This document shows positions 53,359-61,956 of a DNA stretch of 64,000 bases, piece by piece. The position numbers were made by a program, and so were the translations under genes. The notes under the pieces were generated by a model, which made no database searches, was not told where the DNA came from, and was given only the letters and a program-made list of their open reading frames with translations. This DNA comes from Parapedobacter sp051400755 (GTDB lineage Bacteria; Bacteroidota; Bacteroidia; Sphingobacteriales; Sphingobacteriaceae): contig NZ_JBLFFL010000001.1 in the NCBI RefSeq assembly GCF_051400755.1, forward strand, positions 1,116,001 to 1,180,000. Reading direction: 5' to 3'. Position 1 is the stretch's first letter. Every line of letters begins with the position of its first letter.

Positions 53359-54596
53359 CCCCTAATCAGTTCAAAAATGGTGATCTCGGGCAGGATTCCC
53401 ACCCGGCCCGGATAGCCGAGGAACCCGAATCCGGTATTGACATACAGCTGCTGATCGCCCTCCTTGTAGTGCCCCGCCCATTCTTTGTATATATACTGGG
53501 CCGGACTCCATTTGAAATTGCCGGCACGAACGCCGAATTGCATGCCGTGCGTATGGCCCGCAAACATCACATCCACATCGGGTCTGGACAATACCTCTGC
53601 CCGCCAATGGGAGGGATCGTGCGAGAGCAGCAGTTTCACGGGCATCTCATCGGTCCGCTGAAGCGCCTGTTCAAGCAGCCCATGCTTCGGGAAACGGCCG
53701 GTACCCCAATTTTCGACGCCAATGATGCCGATCTCGTCGTTGCCGACCTTGATGGTCCTGTTTTCGTTGAGCAGGAGATCCCAGCCCATCACCTGATGGG
53801 TGTCTTTCAGGTCTTGGAGGTTTTTGACTTTCGCAGCCGAGGACTCCGGACCAAAATGGTAATCGCCATAATCGTGATTGCCCAATACTGAAAAGACCCC
53901 GAGGGGCGCCTGCACCTTCGCGAAGATGTCTTGATAGTCGCGCATCTCGTTGGCCAGGTTGTTTACCAGGTCCCCGGTGAAGAATACGACATCCGGTTTT
54001 TCGGCCAACAAGAGTTCCACGCCGCCCAAAACCGCCCTTTTGTTGTAGAAACTGCCGGAATGGACATCGGATAACTGCCCGATTTTCAGGCCGTGAAACT
54101 GCTGGGGCAAGTTAGGAAGATACAGTTTTTGCCTACGGACCTGGTAATCATACGCCCCGGAGATGACGCCCCAGCCCATGGGCACGATCGGGATCGACGC
54201 CGCAAGGATACCTGCTTTGGTCAGAAATTCAGACCGCGTGATGCCGTTCACCGGTCGCTCGGGCAGCGGTTCGTCAGCAGACGCCGCTTGCTTCTTGGGG
54301 GTAAATAACCGGGTCAGCCATATCCCGCCCCGGCGGAGATCATCGGCCAACAAGACCAATAAGTAGATGAATTTGGCCGTAAAGGTCAGGAAAAACGCCA
54401 CCAGAATGATAGAGCGCACCATCAGTGGTATGCTGACATAGATGCTGAGCACGATCGCTCCGGCCAGGGCAAAACTGTATCCCCACCATAATCGCGAGAA
54501 CAGCGTAGACCTAGGCCATTTGAGCAATGACGCGCGCAACGCTTTGTAGATATAAAAATCGATTGCAAGCAGTATTATGGTGTTGAAAATAATCAT
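53355..54596 (-). CDS. Membrane-anchored metallophosphoesterase
   Basis: A 413-residue protein with about four N-terminal transmembrane helices (1-95) and a linker with a Tat-like helix, then a calcineurin-like phosphoesterase domain (about 165-400). Metal-binding motifs in order: GQLSDVHSGS, FFTGDLVNN, LGNHDYG, and AGHTHGMQ. This is the YaeI-like layout, facing the periplasm. Likely substrates are phosphate esters such as UDP-sugar lipids; not determinable. It begins one base after the hemH stop, so it is co-transcribed with hemH. Confidence 0.9.
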   Translation of the reverse strand: MIIFNTIILLAIDFYIYKALRASLLKWPRSTLFSRLWWGYSFALAGAIVLSIYVSIPLMVRSIILVAFFLTFTAKFIYLLVLLADDLRRGGIWLTRLFTPKKQAASADEPLPERPVNGITRSEFLTKAGILAASIPIVPMGWGVISGAYDYQVRRQKLYLPNLPQQFHGLKIGQLSDVHSGSFYNKRAVLGGVELLLAEKPDVVFFTGDLVNNLANEMRDYQDIFAKVQAPLGVFSVLGNHDYGDYHFGPESSAAKVKNLQDLKDTHQVMGWDLLLNENRTIKVGNDEIGIIGVENWGTGRFPKHGLLEQALQRTDEMPVKLLLSHDPSHWRAEVLSRPDVDVMFAGHTHGMQFGVRAGNFKWSPAQYIYKEWAGHYKEGDQQLYVNTGFGFLGYPGRVGILPEITIFELIRG

Positions 54597-54597
54597 G

Positions 54598-55659
54598 TTA
54601 AACCGTCAACCTTTCTTTTTCCGGCCATGTTGTCGGGGTTCCATAAACCAATTGTTCCAGGGCCGTGATCCACGTGGGGTGGTCATTAAGGCTTTCTACC
54701 AACTGCACCTTTTCTCCACCCAACGCCTTGAATTCAAGTGCATATTCTGTGCCAATCTCATAAATGGTTTCGAGGCAATCGGCCACAAATGCCGGACTGA
54801 ATACCAGCAATCGTTTTTTGCCTTTTGCTGCCATGTCTTTCAGTACATCGCTGGTAAAGGGCAGTACCCACGGGGTCTTCCCCAGCCGGGACTGGAAGCA
54901 TACCGTGTAATCTGCCTGAGCTATCCCCAACTTGTTTGCAATAAGCCGGGTCGTGGCATAGCACTGCGCAAGGTAACAATACCGGTTGTGGTTAGCCATG
55001 CGTTCCCGGCAACCCGCCCTGTCGCAATCATGCGCACCGGAGGATTCCACATCGGTCAGCTGCCTCACGGGCAGGCCATGGTAGCTGAACAGGATATGAT
55101 CGTAGGTCTCGGGCTTATGCTTCAATGCATTGTCGACAAACACATCGATCATCAACTCATGATCATAAAAATCATTAACGACCGAAACTTCCGGAAAGGT
55201 GTGCCACGAGTGCATCAGCTCCATCACCTTGTCAACTACGGACCCAGTACTGGCAGAAGCATATTGCGGAAAAAGCGGTATGATCCGGATACTTTCCAGG
55301 TTCATCGGTCTCAGCTTGGCCAATGCCGATGCGATAGACGGCTTTTGGTAGCGCATGGCCAATTCGACATGGTATTCATCACCCAGCCGTTCTTGCAGCA
55401 ACTGTTGTTGAAGAAGACTGTTATGCAGCAGCGGCGACCCTGTTTGTGGGTCCCAGATCGCCTGATAAAGTTTGGCAGATTTAGGCGCCCGGAATGGTGC
55501 AATAATTCCACGGACCAGCAGGTTGCGCCGCCACGCCGGTATATCGATCACCCGGCCATCCAGCAGAAACTCCGTGAGATAACGCCGTACATCCGGCACT
55601 GAAGGACTATCTGGCGTCCCCAGATTGACCAGCAACACCCCCTTTTTCGGTTTACTCAT
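54598..55659 (-). CDS. hemH: Ferrochelatase
   Basis: A 353-residue enzyme that inserts iron into protoporphyrin IX (or coproporphyrin III), a late step of haem synthesis. Start at the ATG 55659 (MSKPKKGVLLVNLGTPDSP); the upstream alternative is TTG within the promoter box. Catalytic His in FSYHGLPVRQ, and the conserved FSPAFVADCLETIYEIG. No terminal 2Fe-2S cysteines. TATCTTTG ends 6 bases before the ATG. First gene of a two-gene unit with the metallophosphoesterase. Confidence 0.94.
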   Translation of the reverse strand: MSKPKKGVLLVNLGTPDSPSVPDVRRYLTEFLLDGRVIDIPAWRRNLLVRGIIAPFRAPKSAKLYQAIWDPQTGSPLLHNSLLQQQLLQERLGDEYHVELAMRYQKPSIASALAKLRPMNLESIRIIPLFPQYASASTGSVVDKVMELMHSWHTFPEVSVVNDFYDHELMIDVFVDNALKHKPETYDHILFSYHGLPVRQLTDVESSGAHDCDRAGCRERMANHNRYCYLAQCYATTRLIANKLGIAQADYTVCFQSRLGKTPWVLPFTSDVLKDMAAKGKKRLLVFSPAFVADCLETIYEIGTEYALEFKALGGEKVQLVESLNDHPTWITALEQLVYGTPTTWPEKERLTV

Positions 55660-55665
55660 ACCGCG

Positions 55666-55673
55666 CAAAGATA
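55666..55673 (-). promoter_or_regulatory. -7 box (TATCTTTG) immediately before hemH
   Basis: Exact TAnnTTTG on the minus strand, 6 bases before the start codon; no clear -33 TTG. Predicts a leaderless hemH mRNA. Confidence 0.4.
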
Positions 55674-55728
55674 CGGATTTATGAAAGTATGCTTGTAAAG
55701 CGGTAATAATTTGAAGTTTAGATGACGG

Positions 55729-56577
55729 TCAGTACCCTTCCAACATCCTTTTTACCTGTTCCATCAGCCACATGGGGGTAGAGGTTGCCCCGCATACGCC
55801 CACGGTATCGCCGGGGTTGAACCATTCCGGTTTCAATTCCCGGGGGTCGGATACAAAATAGCTGTTGGCGTTGCTCTTGAGGCATACCTCATACAGCACA
55901 CGCCCGTTGGACGACTTTTTGCCGGAGACAAACACCACCTTATCATATTTGCGCGCAAAGCTGTCCAGGTCTTCGTACCGGTTGGATACCTGTCGGCAGA
56001 TGGTGTCGTTGGCCTTCACGTCGTATCCCCGGTTGAGCAGCTCCTCCTTGATCGCATAAAACTTATCGGTGCTCTTGGTGGTCTGGCTATATAACGTGAA
56101 GCGGTCCGGCAATTCCAGGTCATTCAGCTCCGCTAAATCCTGAAAAACGATCGCCTCGCCGTTGGTCTGCCCTTGCAGGCCGATGACCTCGGCATGGCCA
56201 TGCTTGCCGTAAATGAGGATCTTCTCCTGCTGGTCGAACGAGGTCTTCACCCGGTTCTGAAGCTTGAGCACCACCGGGCAGGAAGCATCGATGAGCGTGA
56301 TATTGTTCTCTAAGGCTGTCCGATAGGTCTCCGGGGCCTCGCCGTGCGCCCGGATAAGCACCTTTTCGTCCCGTAGAGCAGGCAACTGTTCATGGCCGAT
56401 GATGCGCAAGCCCTTCGCCGTGAGGCGGGCCACTTCTTCATCGTTGTGTACGATGTCACCCAAGCAGTACAGGTATCCGTCCTGCTCGAGTATTTCTTCC
56501 GCCATATCAATGGCGTATACCACCCCGAAGCAGAATCCTGAATCTTCGTCGATCGTTACCTGTAAGCCGAGTCCCAT
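55729..56577 (-). CDS. ispH: 4-hydroxy-3-methylbut-2-enyl diphosphate reductase
   Basis: A 282-residue iron-sulfur enzyme making IPP and DMAPP in the last MEP step (dxs is at 17.4 kb). The three cluster cysteines are in DSGFCFGV, DASCPVV and GVCGATSTP; the HNDEEVARL and SGKKSSNGRVLYEV segments are family-typical. Length is close to normal. TAAATTTG ends 7 bases before the ATG. Confidence 0.95.
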   Translation of the reverse strand: MGLGLQVTIDEDSGFCFGVVYAIDMAEEILEQDGYLYCLGDIVHNDEEVARLTAKGLRIIGHEQLPALRDEKVLIRAHGEAPETYRTALENNITLIDASCPVVLKLQNRVKTSFDQQEKILIYGKHGHAEVIGLQGQTNGEAIVFQDLAELNDLELPDRFTLYSQTTKSTDKFYAIKEELLNRGYDVKANDTICRQVSNRYEDLDSFARKYDKVVFVSGKKSSNGRVLYEVCLKSNANSYFVSDPRELKPEWFNPGDTVGVCGATSTPMWLMEQVKRMLEGY

Positions 56578-56584
56578 CTTGTTG

Positions 56585-56612
56585 CAAATTTACGCATAAA
56601 AATCTATTGCAA
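56585..56612 (-). promoter_or_regulatory. ispH promoter, near-leaderless
   Basis: On the minus strand TTG (56610-56612), a 17-base spacer and TAAATTTG (56585-56592). The -33 element overlaps the stop of the upstream serine hydrolase gene, and the box is 7 bases from the ATG. Confidence 0.45.
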
Positions 56613-57761
56613 GAAGTTCTTATATAGGCAGTGATACATTGCCTGCAGGAAATCATTGATCACGTCTCCATTCGAAAAGCCGGTGTTACAGCCATTCGTA
56701 ATCACCACGATGCCAAACCGCTCCTGCGGTTGGAAATACATTGCGCTATATAAACCATAAGCAATCCCCTCATGGCCGGTCATCGCCTTTCCCGGTATGA
56801 GGTCATCAATGGTGCGCAGCGCCATTCCGTAGCCCGATCTCGGTGTCAGCACGGTCTGCATCGCACGGCTGCCTTCTTCTGAAATAATGCGGGCACCGTT
56901 TCCCATACCGTAATGCATATGCATTATCATCACCTTAGCAAGGTCTTCAGCAGACATTTTCATTCCGCCCGTTGGTGAAAAGACCGGAGTACTGTAGCCC
57001 AACTCGTATTCCTTCAACGCTTCAGCGCGCGACTGGTAAGCGGCAGGCGAGGGTGAGAACCTTTTGGCTTCGCCATCGTACGCATACAGAGTAACGAATC
57101 TGCTGCTATCCAGCTTGTCCACGTTATAGCCGCCGTATACACCCAGCGGTTTAAGGATATGCCGGCGAATGTACCTGTCAAAGCGTTCGCCCGCGTACTT
57201 TTCGAGGATGGCTCCCGCAAGGTTAAAATTCAGATTGCAATACTGGTAGTCTGTATTCGGCGCATAACTATTATAGGCATCGGTCCAGCCAGGGCCTTTA
57301 TCGGGGTTGAGCGCATCCAGGGTAAAGTACCCCTTTTTATCGCTGATGCTGGACCGATGGGAGAGGATTAGTCGGAGGGTAATCACCGAATCCGGGAAAT
57401 TAGGATTGCGAACTCGGAAACCGATGAGGTCGCCCACATCATCGTCCAATGAAAGCTTTCCCGCGTCGACAAGCTGCATAATACCCGTAGCAACAAACGA
57501 CTTGGAAATAGAAGCGATCCGGAAGAGATCGCTGTTTTCCATCACTTCGCCCGTCTCTACATTTTTGAGGCCAAACGAATGGTTGTAGATAATGTCACGA
57601 CCCTTCACCACGGCCACCGACGCGCCAATGGCTTGATAGTTTGACATGATCGCTGCGATTTCGCGTTGCGCACGGGCGGCACCTTGCGCGTCGACACGCG
57701 CAGCCGAAAAAATCAAGAAAACGACGATCAGTTGCTTTCGAGTAAAACAAGGAGTTTTCAT
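56604..57761 (-). CDS. Secreted serine hydrolase (class C beta-lactamase/esterase family)
   Basis: A 385-residue protein from the ATG at 57761 (MKTPCFTRKQ), signal peptide ending RVDAQ; the longer frame adds unconserved sequence. The active-site SxxK is Ser84-Ile-Ser-Lys87 in RIASISKSFV, the second motif is Y-C-N in DYQYCNLNF, and GHEGIAYGLYSAM carries the third (HxG). Members include esterases, peptidases and true beta-lactamases; the substrate cannot be told. No specific resistance role is implied. Confidence 0.88.
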   Translation of the reverse strand: MKTPCFTRKQLIVVFLIFSAARVDAQGAARAQREIAAIMSNYQAIGASVAVVKGRDIIYNHSFGLKNVETGEVMENSDLFRIASISKSFVATGIMQLVDAGKLSLDDDVGDLIGFRVRNPNFPDSVITLRLILSHRSSISDKKGYFTLDALNPDKGPGWTDAYNSYAPNTDYQYCNLNFNLAGAILEKYAGERFDRYIRRHILKPLGVYGGYNVDKLDSSRFVTLYAYDGEAKRFSPSPAAYQSRAEALKEYELGYSTPVFSPTGGMKMSAEDLAKVMIMHMHYGMGNGARIISEEGSRAMQTVLTPRSGYGMALRTIDDLIPGKAMTGHEGIAYGLYSAMYFQPQERFGIVVITNGCNTGFSNGDVINDFLQAMYHCLYKNFLQ

Positions 57762-57944
57762 AGTTATGAATATAATTGACCAATGGGATGGTTCCACCCC
57801 GATATTGGGCGGCCATTTGCACAGCAACGAACGACAATAACAAGCAGGCAAACTCCGCGTCGAAATCGATGTGATGTCTTGCTCATGGGCGCCCAAATAT
57901 AGCTACATGGAATGAGTAATGGAAATGACCGATGTATTTGCCGC

Positions 57945-57975
57945 TTGCGCAACTACTTAACTTTGCCTAGCTTTG
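57945..57975 (+). promoter_or_regulatory. ndk promoter with two tandem -7 boxes
   Basis: TTG (57945-57947), a 20-base spacer and TAGCTTTG (57968-57975); a second exact box, TAACTTTG, sits at 57958-57965, with TTTG at 57937-57940 as its possible partner. Two overlapping promoters 10 bases apart are possible. Confidence 0.5.
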
Positions 57976-57989
57976 CAAAAAATTTTTTA

Positions 57990-58415
57990 ATGGCAACTAC
58001 AACAACTAAGACATTCACCATGATTAAGCCCGATGCGGTGAGCAATGGCCACACCGGTGCTATTTTGAACGATATCATTGCTGGGGGCTTCAAGCTAGTG
58101 GCGATGAAATATATCCAGCTGAGCAAGGAGACCGCCGGAGCGTTTTATGCCGTGCACGCCGCGCGTCCATTTTATGGCGAACTGGTCGATTTCATGACAT
58201 CTGGCCCCATCGTGGCCGCTATACTCGAAAAGGAAAACGCCGTCGAAGAATTCCGCAAGTTGATCGGTGCTACCGACCCGGCCAAAGCCGAACAGGGAAC
58301 GATCCGCGGTAAGTACGCAAAATCCATCGAGGCCAATGCCATACACGGCTCTGACTCCGATGAAAATGCCGAAATCGAGGGCAACTTCTTCTTTTCGCAG
58401 TTTGAGCGGTTTTAA
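57990..58415 (+). CDS. ndk: Nucleoside diphosphate kinase
   Basis: A 141-residue kinase that balances NTP pools. Start at the ATG 57990 (MATTTTKTFTMIKPDAV); the longer frame crosses the promoter boxes. Phospho-acceptor His in NAIHGSDS; also RPFYGELVDFMTSGPIVA and GTIRGKYAKSIEANAIH are intact. Monocistronic; the 58416-58590 gap behind it holds no recognised gene or site. Confidence 0.96.
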   Translation: MATTTTKTFTMIKPDAVSNGHTGAILNDIIAGGFKLVAMKYIQLSKETAGAFYAVHAARPFYGELVDFMTSGPIVAAILEKENAVEEFRKLIGATDPAKAEQGTIRGKYAKSIEANAIHGSDSDENAEIEGNFFFSQFERF

Positions 58416-58590
58416 AGGCCGCTTTCCGAGGAAAAGAAAATCCATAGCTTCCGGAAAATTCAAGCCGCCGTCTTCACTTAGGTGATTAAAAGGCAATTGC
58501 TTATCCGTGGGCAAATTTGTTCTTAGCGCTTGTTGATGATGCTCATTTGGCCTAGATTCGCGGCTTGCTAAAAATCTATTAAAAACACTA

Positions 58591-58620
58591 TTGTTATAAT
58601 CTGATTTTAAGTTATTTTTG
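58591..58620 (+). promoter_or_regulatory. Promoter of the small outer-membrane protein gene
   Basis: TTG (58591-58593), a 19-base spacer and TATTTTTG (58613-58620), full consensus, 20 bases before the ATG at 58641. Confidence 0.6.
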
Positions 58621-58640
58621 CGCGAAATAGTCATACTAAA

Positions 58641-59384
58641 ATGAGAAAAATTTCAACCTTGACCCTGGCAATACTTGCCTGCAAAGTCCTTTTTGCCCAA
58701 ACTGCACAACAGGACACATCCAGACTGAAGGCAGCAGCAAGAACCTTCGGCACAGAATTAAATTTCAACCCATTCAACGGTCAGATAAACCTTAACAATT
58801 CACTCAATCAGATTAAATTCCGCTATTTTACCAAGGAGGACTTGGCCGTACGTTTGGGATTTATTGTCAGCACGGAAAAAACACTGAACGACAACCAACA
58901 ACCGTATGGAACGAATAGCTATCGGTTCAAGGACGAAAAAAGCGCCAGTACCTACGGCGTGAATGCAGGGGTAGAAAAGCATTTCAAAGGAACCCGTCGC
59001 TTATCTCCCTACATAGGGGCAGACCTCACGTTTACGCGCAGGTCGCTCAATCAAGAACTGATAGAAGGCGAATCCATCTTGGAAATCAATGGTGGCTGGT
59101 ATCAAACGGTCTACGACAACAACGGCAATTACTACAGATCCATCCTGGAGTATGGCTATAAACGTTTTGGAGTGGCCGCATTCACCGGTTTTGATTTTTA
59201 CATGGCGAAGAATTTTTTCTTCGGCTACGAGTTTAGCATTGCCTTTGACAAGACGATCTATGATGAGGTAGAAGAACAACAAAAAGGGACGGGCTCGTCC
59301 AACCAGAGCCATTACACAGATCACTCCGACAGTTCCTTCGGTCCGCGCCTGACAAACGGCATTCGCATAGGCTATATTTTCTAA
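58641..59384 (+). CDS. Small outer-membrane beta-barrel protein
   Basis: A 247-residue protein with signal peptide MRKISTLTLAILACKVLFAQ and alternating beta strands (GTELNFNPFNGQINLN, FRYFTKEDLAVRLGFIVS, GVNAGVEKHF, SPYIGADLTFTRRS, AAFTGFDFYMAKNFFFGYEFSIAF), ending in RIGYIF. This is the 8-stranded OmpA/OmpW-like barrel seen in many Bacteroidota. Function unknown. The IPT/TIG lipoprotein gene follows 12 bases later, probably in one transcript. Confidence 0.82.
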   Translation: MRKISTLTLAILACKVLFAQTAQQDTSRLKAAARTFGTELNFNPFNGQINLNNSLNQIKFRYFTKEDLAVRLGFIVSTEKTLNDNQQPYGTNSYRFKDEKSASTYGVNAGVEKHFKGTRRLSPYIGADLTFTRRSLNQELIEGESILEINGGWYQTVYDNNGNYYRSILEYGYKRFGVAAFTGFDFYMAKNFFFGYEFSIAFDKTIYDEVEEQQKGTGSSNQSHYTDHSDSSFGPRLTNGIRIGYIF

Positions 59385-59396
59385 ACCCATCAAACG

Positions 59397-61076
59397 ATGA
59401 ATAACGACAGATCAACCAAAATTGGCTATGGACTGCTTTTTTGTCTAGCCGTGCTGTGCCTCGGGGCGTGCAAAAAAGAGATGGAAGAACATCCACAGAT
59501 TACGACCGAAGATCCCGTGGTAACCAGCGTAAACAGCCTGGAGTTCAGGGGCGAAATCGTAAAAAAAGGGGATTTTGACATTGCGGATCACGGTTTTATT
59601 TACGGCAGTTACCCTAATATCGATACGCAAACAGGCGTGCGGGTTTCCATGGGAAATAATGTCAACATCGGGAAATACAGCATCATTGTGAACGGTATCC
59701 TGGAACAGGTATACAGCAACACTATTTATGTACGTTCCTATATCACCAACAGTAATGGCACGGTCTACGGTGCGGTCAAAACGGCTAATTTGCCAACGCC
59801 ATCGGCATCTTCCGTAGCTCCCATGGCCGGCAAGGTTGGCGATCTGATCACCATTAGCGGCCAATTCTATACCGCTAATGCCGATGAGGTGACGGTTTAC
59901 TTCGCTGATGTGGCAGCAAACATCAAAACCATAGAGGACACAAAGATCGTGGCTGAAGTACCTTCGGGCATTCAAGCGGGGCACAACAACAACATCGAGA
60001 TTGCGCTGCAGATAGGCCAACAACGGTATATGGTCAATTACGAGTTCAGGATACAGGCGCTGATTACTGATTTCACGCCCAAGACCGGACTGATCGGATC
60101 GACCGTGACACTCATCGGCGAGAACCTGCCCAACAGCTATTACGACAATACAACCCTCAAGTTGTATTTTGGTGACACACAGGCCGGCGATCTGTACTAT
60201 TATGAATCTCCCTCCTTCATTGTGCCGGCCGATATCGCCGAAACGTCCAAGGTCTATATATCGTTGAATGGCGTCAGAACAGAGCTGCCGGGGGAATTCA
60301 GCCTCATAAAACCGATCGTTTCATCCGTTTCCGTACAAGCCGCCCTGCCGGGTCAATCGTTCGAGATCAGCGGCAGTGGCCTCTATGGTGGCGGTGATTA
60401 CTACCCTACAGTAAAATTAGGCAGTTATACGTTGGACCTGCAAGGTATCAGTGAAAACCAGTTAAATGTTTCGATTCCAGTCACGGTTCCTACCGGAACT
60501 TATCCCCTAGCGGTAGTATATGGACCATTTACGCTGACCGCAGCGGCTAATTTCAAGATAAACGGCGCCGCCGCCACCGGGTTCAGTCCGAGCGAGGGTG
60601 CCATCAATACGGCAGTGAATATAACGGGGCATTTCCTCCCCGATACCTATTACGAGGTGAGTTTCGGATCTACCCGGACCAGCTCTTACTCGTCATCGAG
60701 CACAACGACGCTTCAGGTATATGTGCCCTATGGTACACCTGTGGGCAAGCATAAAGTGACCGTCCACTTCGCCAGTGGCGACGTCGCCCTGCCCGGAACC
60801 TTCGAGGTTATTGGGCCAGAGATCACTTCCTTCAGCCCTACGTCAGGCATCCCCGGCAGTATAGTCACCATCAACGGGCGCGGCTTTTCACCCGATACAT
60901 GGTCTACGAAAGTACGGTTCGGCACGGTTGAGGCATCATCCATTACTTCGTTGACGGAAACGCAGATAAAAGTACTCGTCCCCTCAGGCGCCACCGCCGG
61001 AGCTATGAAGATAAATGTCGAAACCAATGGTCAAATAGTCACCAGCAAAGATGACTTCACCGTGAAGAATCAATGA
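59397..61076 (+). CDS. IPT/TIG-domain cell-surface lipoprotein
   Basis: A 559-residue lipoprotein (LGAC, Cys24, then KKEME). A fibronectin-like N-terminal region (about 30-135) is followed by about five tandem IPT/TIG immunoglobulin-like repeats, each with a form of P-x-x-G-x-x-G-x-x-(V/I)-T-I-x-G: MAGKVGDLITISGQF, KTGLIGSTVTLIGENL, QAALPGQSFEISGSGL, EGAINTAVNITGHFL and TSGIPGSIVTINGRGF. Such repeats occur in surface binding proteins. Probably co-transcribed with the outer-membrane barrel gene upstream. Confidence 0.87.
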   Translation: MNNDRSTKIGYGLLFCLAVLCLGACKKEMEEHPQITTEDPVVTSVNSLEFRGEIVKKGDFDIADHGFIYGSYPNIDTQTGVRVSMGNNVNIGKYSIIVNGILEQVYSNTIYVRSYITNSNGTVYGAVKTANLPTPSASSVAPMAGKVGDLITISGQFYTANADEVTVYFADVAANIKTIEDTKIVAEVPSGIQAGHNNNIEIALQIGQQRYMVNYEFRIQALITDFTPKTGLIGSTVTLIGENLPNSYYDNTTLKLYFGDTQAGDLYYYESPSFIVPADIAETSKVYISLNGVRTELPGEFSLIKPIVSSVSVQAALPGQSFEISGSGLYGGGDYYPTVKLGSYTLDLQGISENQLNVSIPVTVPTGTYPLAVVYGPFTLTAAANFKINGAAATGFSPSEGAINTAVNITGHFLPDTYYEVSFGSTRTSSYSSSSTTTLQVYVPYGTPVGKHKVTVHFASGDVALPGTFEVIGPEITSFSPTSGIPGSIVTINGRGFSPDTWSTKVRFGTVEASSITSLTETQIKVLVPSGATAGAMKINVETNGQIVTSKDDFTVKNQ

Positions 61077-61080
61077 TCCA

Positions 61081-61518
61081 CTATTTCCCTAAAATCTGAT
61101 TACGTGTCGATAGATAAAAATCCTCCTTTTCCGTCATCAACACCTTATCATTTTTCCGCTTGTCGCTGTAGCCGCATAGATGCAGGATTCCGTGTATAAT
61201 GACACGATGTAACTCGTCTTGCTCCAACACGCCAAACTTTGCAGCATTTTCGCGTACACGGTCGATGCTGATGAAAATATCGCCTGCGACCACGCCACTG
61301 CGTTCACTATGGTCGAAGGTAACGATGTCGGTATAGGTGTCGTGCTGAAGGTATTGCTTGTTGATATTCAATAAATAAGCATCGCTGCACAGGATGAAGT
61401 TGATTTCGCCGGTCTTATATCCTTCTGCCTTGGCTGTTTCGATTACCCACGCCCGCAGGGCGGCCTTGTGCTGGGGCCGGTATTCCGTATCTTCCGAAAA
61501 AAAATGGATGTTGCTCAT
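61081..61518 (-). CDS. ybeY: Endoribonuclease YbeY
   Basis: A 145-residue rRNA maturation factor. The metal-binding region reads RVIIHGILHLCGYSDKRKND: two His are present (HGILH), while the third His of the common HxxxHxxxxxH pattern is replaced by Asp after GYS. As far as I recall this is usual in Bacteroidota YbeY. It starts 3 bases after ruvX and lies 4 bases from convergent IPT/TIG. Confidence 0.92.
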   Translation of the reverse strand: MSNIHFFSEDTEYRPQHKAALRAWVIETAKAEGYKTGEINFILCSDAYLLNINKQYLQHDTYTDIVTFDHSERSGVVAGDIFISIDRVRENAAKFGVLEQDELHRVIIHGILHLCGYSDKRKNDKVLMTEKEDFYLSTRNQILGK

Positions 61519-61521
61519 GCC

Positions 61522-61941
61522 TTAACGTTGAAAGTCTCGCTTTTCGAGATAGGATTGAAGGATCAGCACGGCCGAAACACTGTCTATAAGCGCCTTATCC
61601 TGTCGCTTCTTCCGCGTCATACCGCTTTGAGCAATACTGGCTGAAGCCATTTTGGAGGTAAATCGTTCATCGATGGTCTCAATGGGAATGATTGGGAAAG
61701 CCCGGCGCAGCGACCTTACAAAGCCTTTGACGTGCTGTGCCGACTCCGAATCCGTGCCATCCATTTGGCGGGGCATGCCGATCACGAAGGTCGCCACCGG
61801 CTCCCGGGCAACGTAGGCTTTTACATACTCCAGTACGTCCTTGGCATGTACCGTATCCAGCGCTGTCGCAATAAGTTGCAGCGGGTCGGTCACCGCAATG
61901 CCGACCCGCTTCGTACCATAATCAAAAGCCATGATGCGCAT
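61522..61941 (-). CDS. ruvX: Putative Holliday junction resolvase / pre-16S rRNA nuclease
   Basis: A 139-residue YqgF/RuvX protein with RNase H-like fold: catalytic Asp in MAFDYGTKRVGIAVTD, Glu in IIPIETIDERFTS, and a third acidic region near DKALIDSVSAVLIL. Either ATG, 61941 or 61932, is possible; a TACCTTTG box lies 5 bases before the first. Pairs with ybeY, which also works on 16S rRNA ends. Confidence 0.93.
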   Translation of the reverse strand: MRIMAFDYGTKRVGIAVTDPLQLIATALDTVHAKDVLEYVKAYVAREPVATFVIGMPRQMDGTDSESAQHVKGFVRSLRRAFPIIPIETIDERFTSKMASASIAQSGMTRKKRQDKALIDSVSAVLILQSYLEKRDFQR

Positions 61942-61946
61942 CTGCG

Positions 61947-61954
61947 CAAAGGTA
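61947..61954 (-). promoter_or_regulatory. -7 box (TACCTTTG) before ruvX-ybeY
   Basis: Exact TAnnTTTG on the minus strand, 5 bases from the first ATG (14 from the second). The -33 region would lie in the end of the upstream gene; no TTG at the right spacing. Confidence 0.38.
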
Positions 61955-61956
61955 CG

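Noticed and set aside
54577..55602. 341-residue plus-strand open frame
   Set aside because: Antisense to hemH, which has clear catalytic motifs; no family features in the plus-strand reading.
58095..58634. 179-residue minus-strand open frame over ndk
   Set aside because: Antisense to ndk and runs across its downstream gap; no domain.
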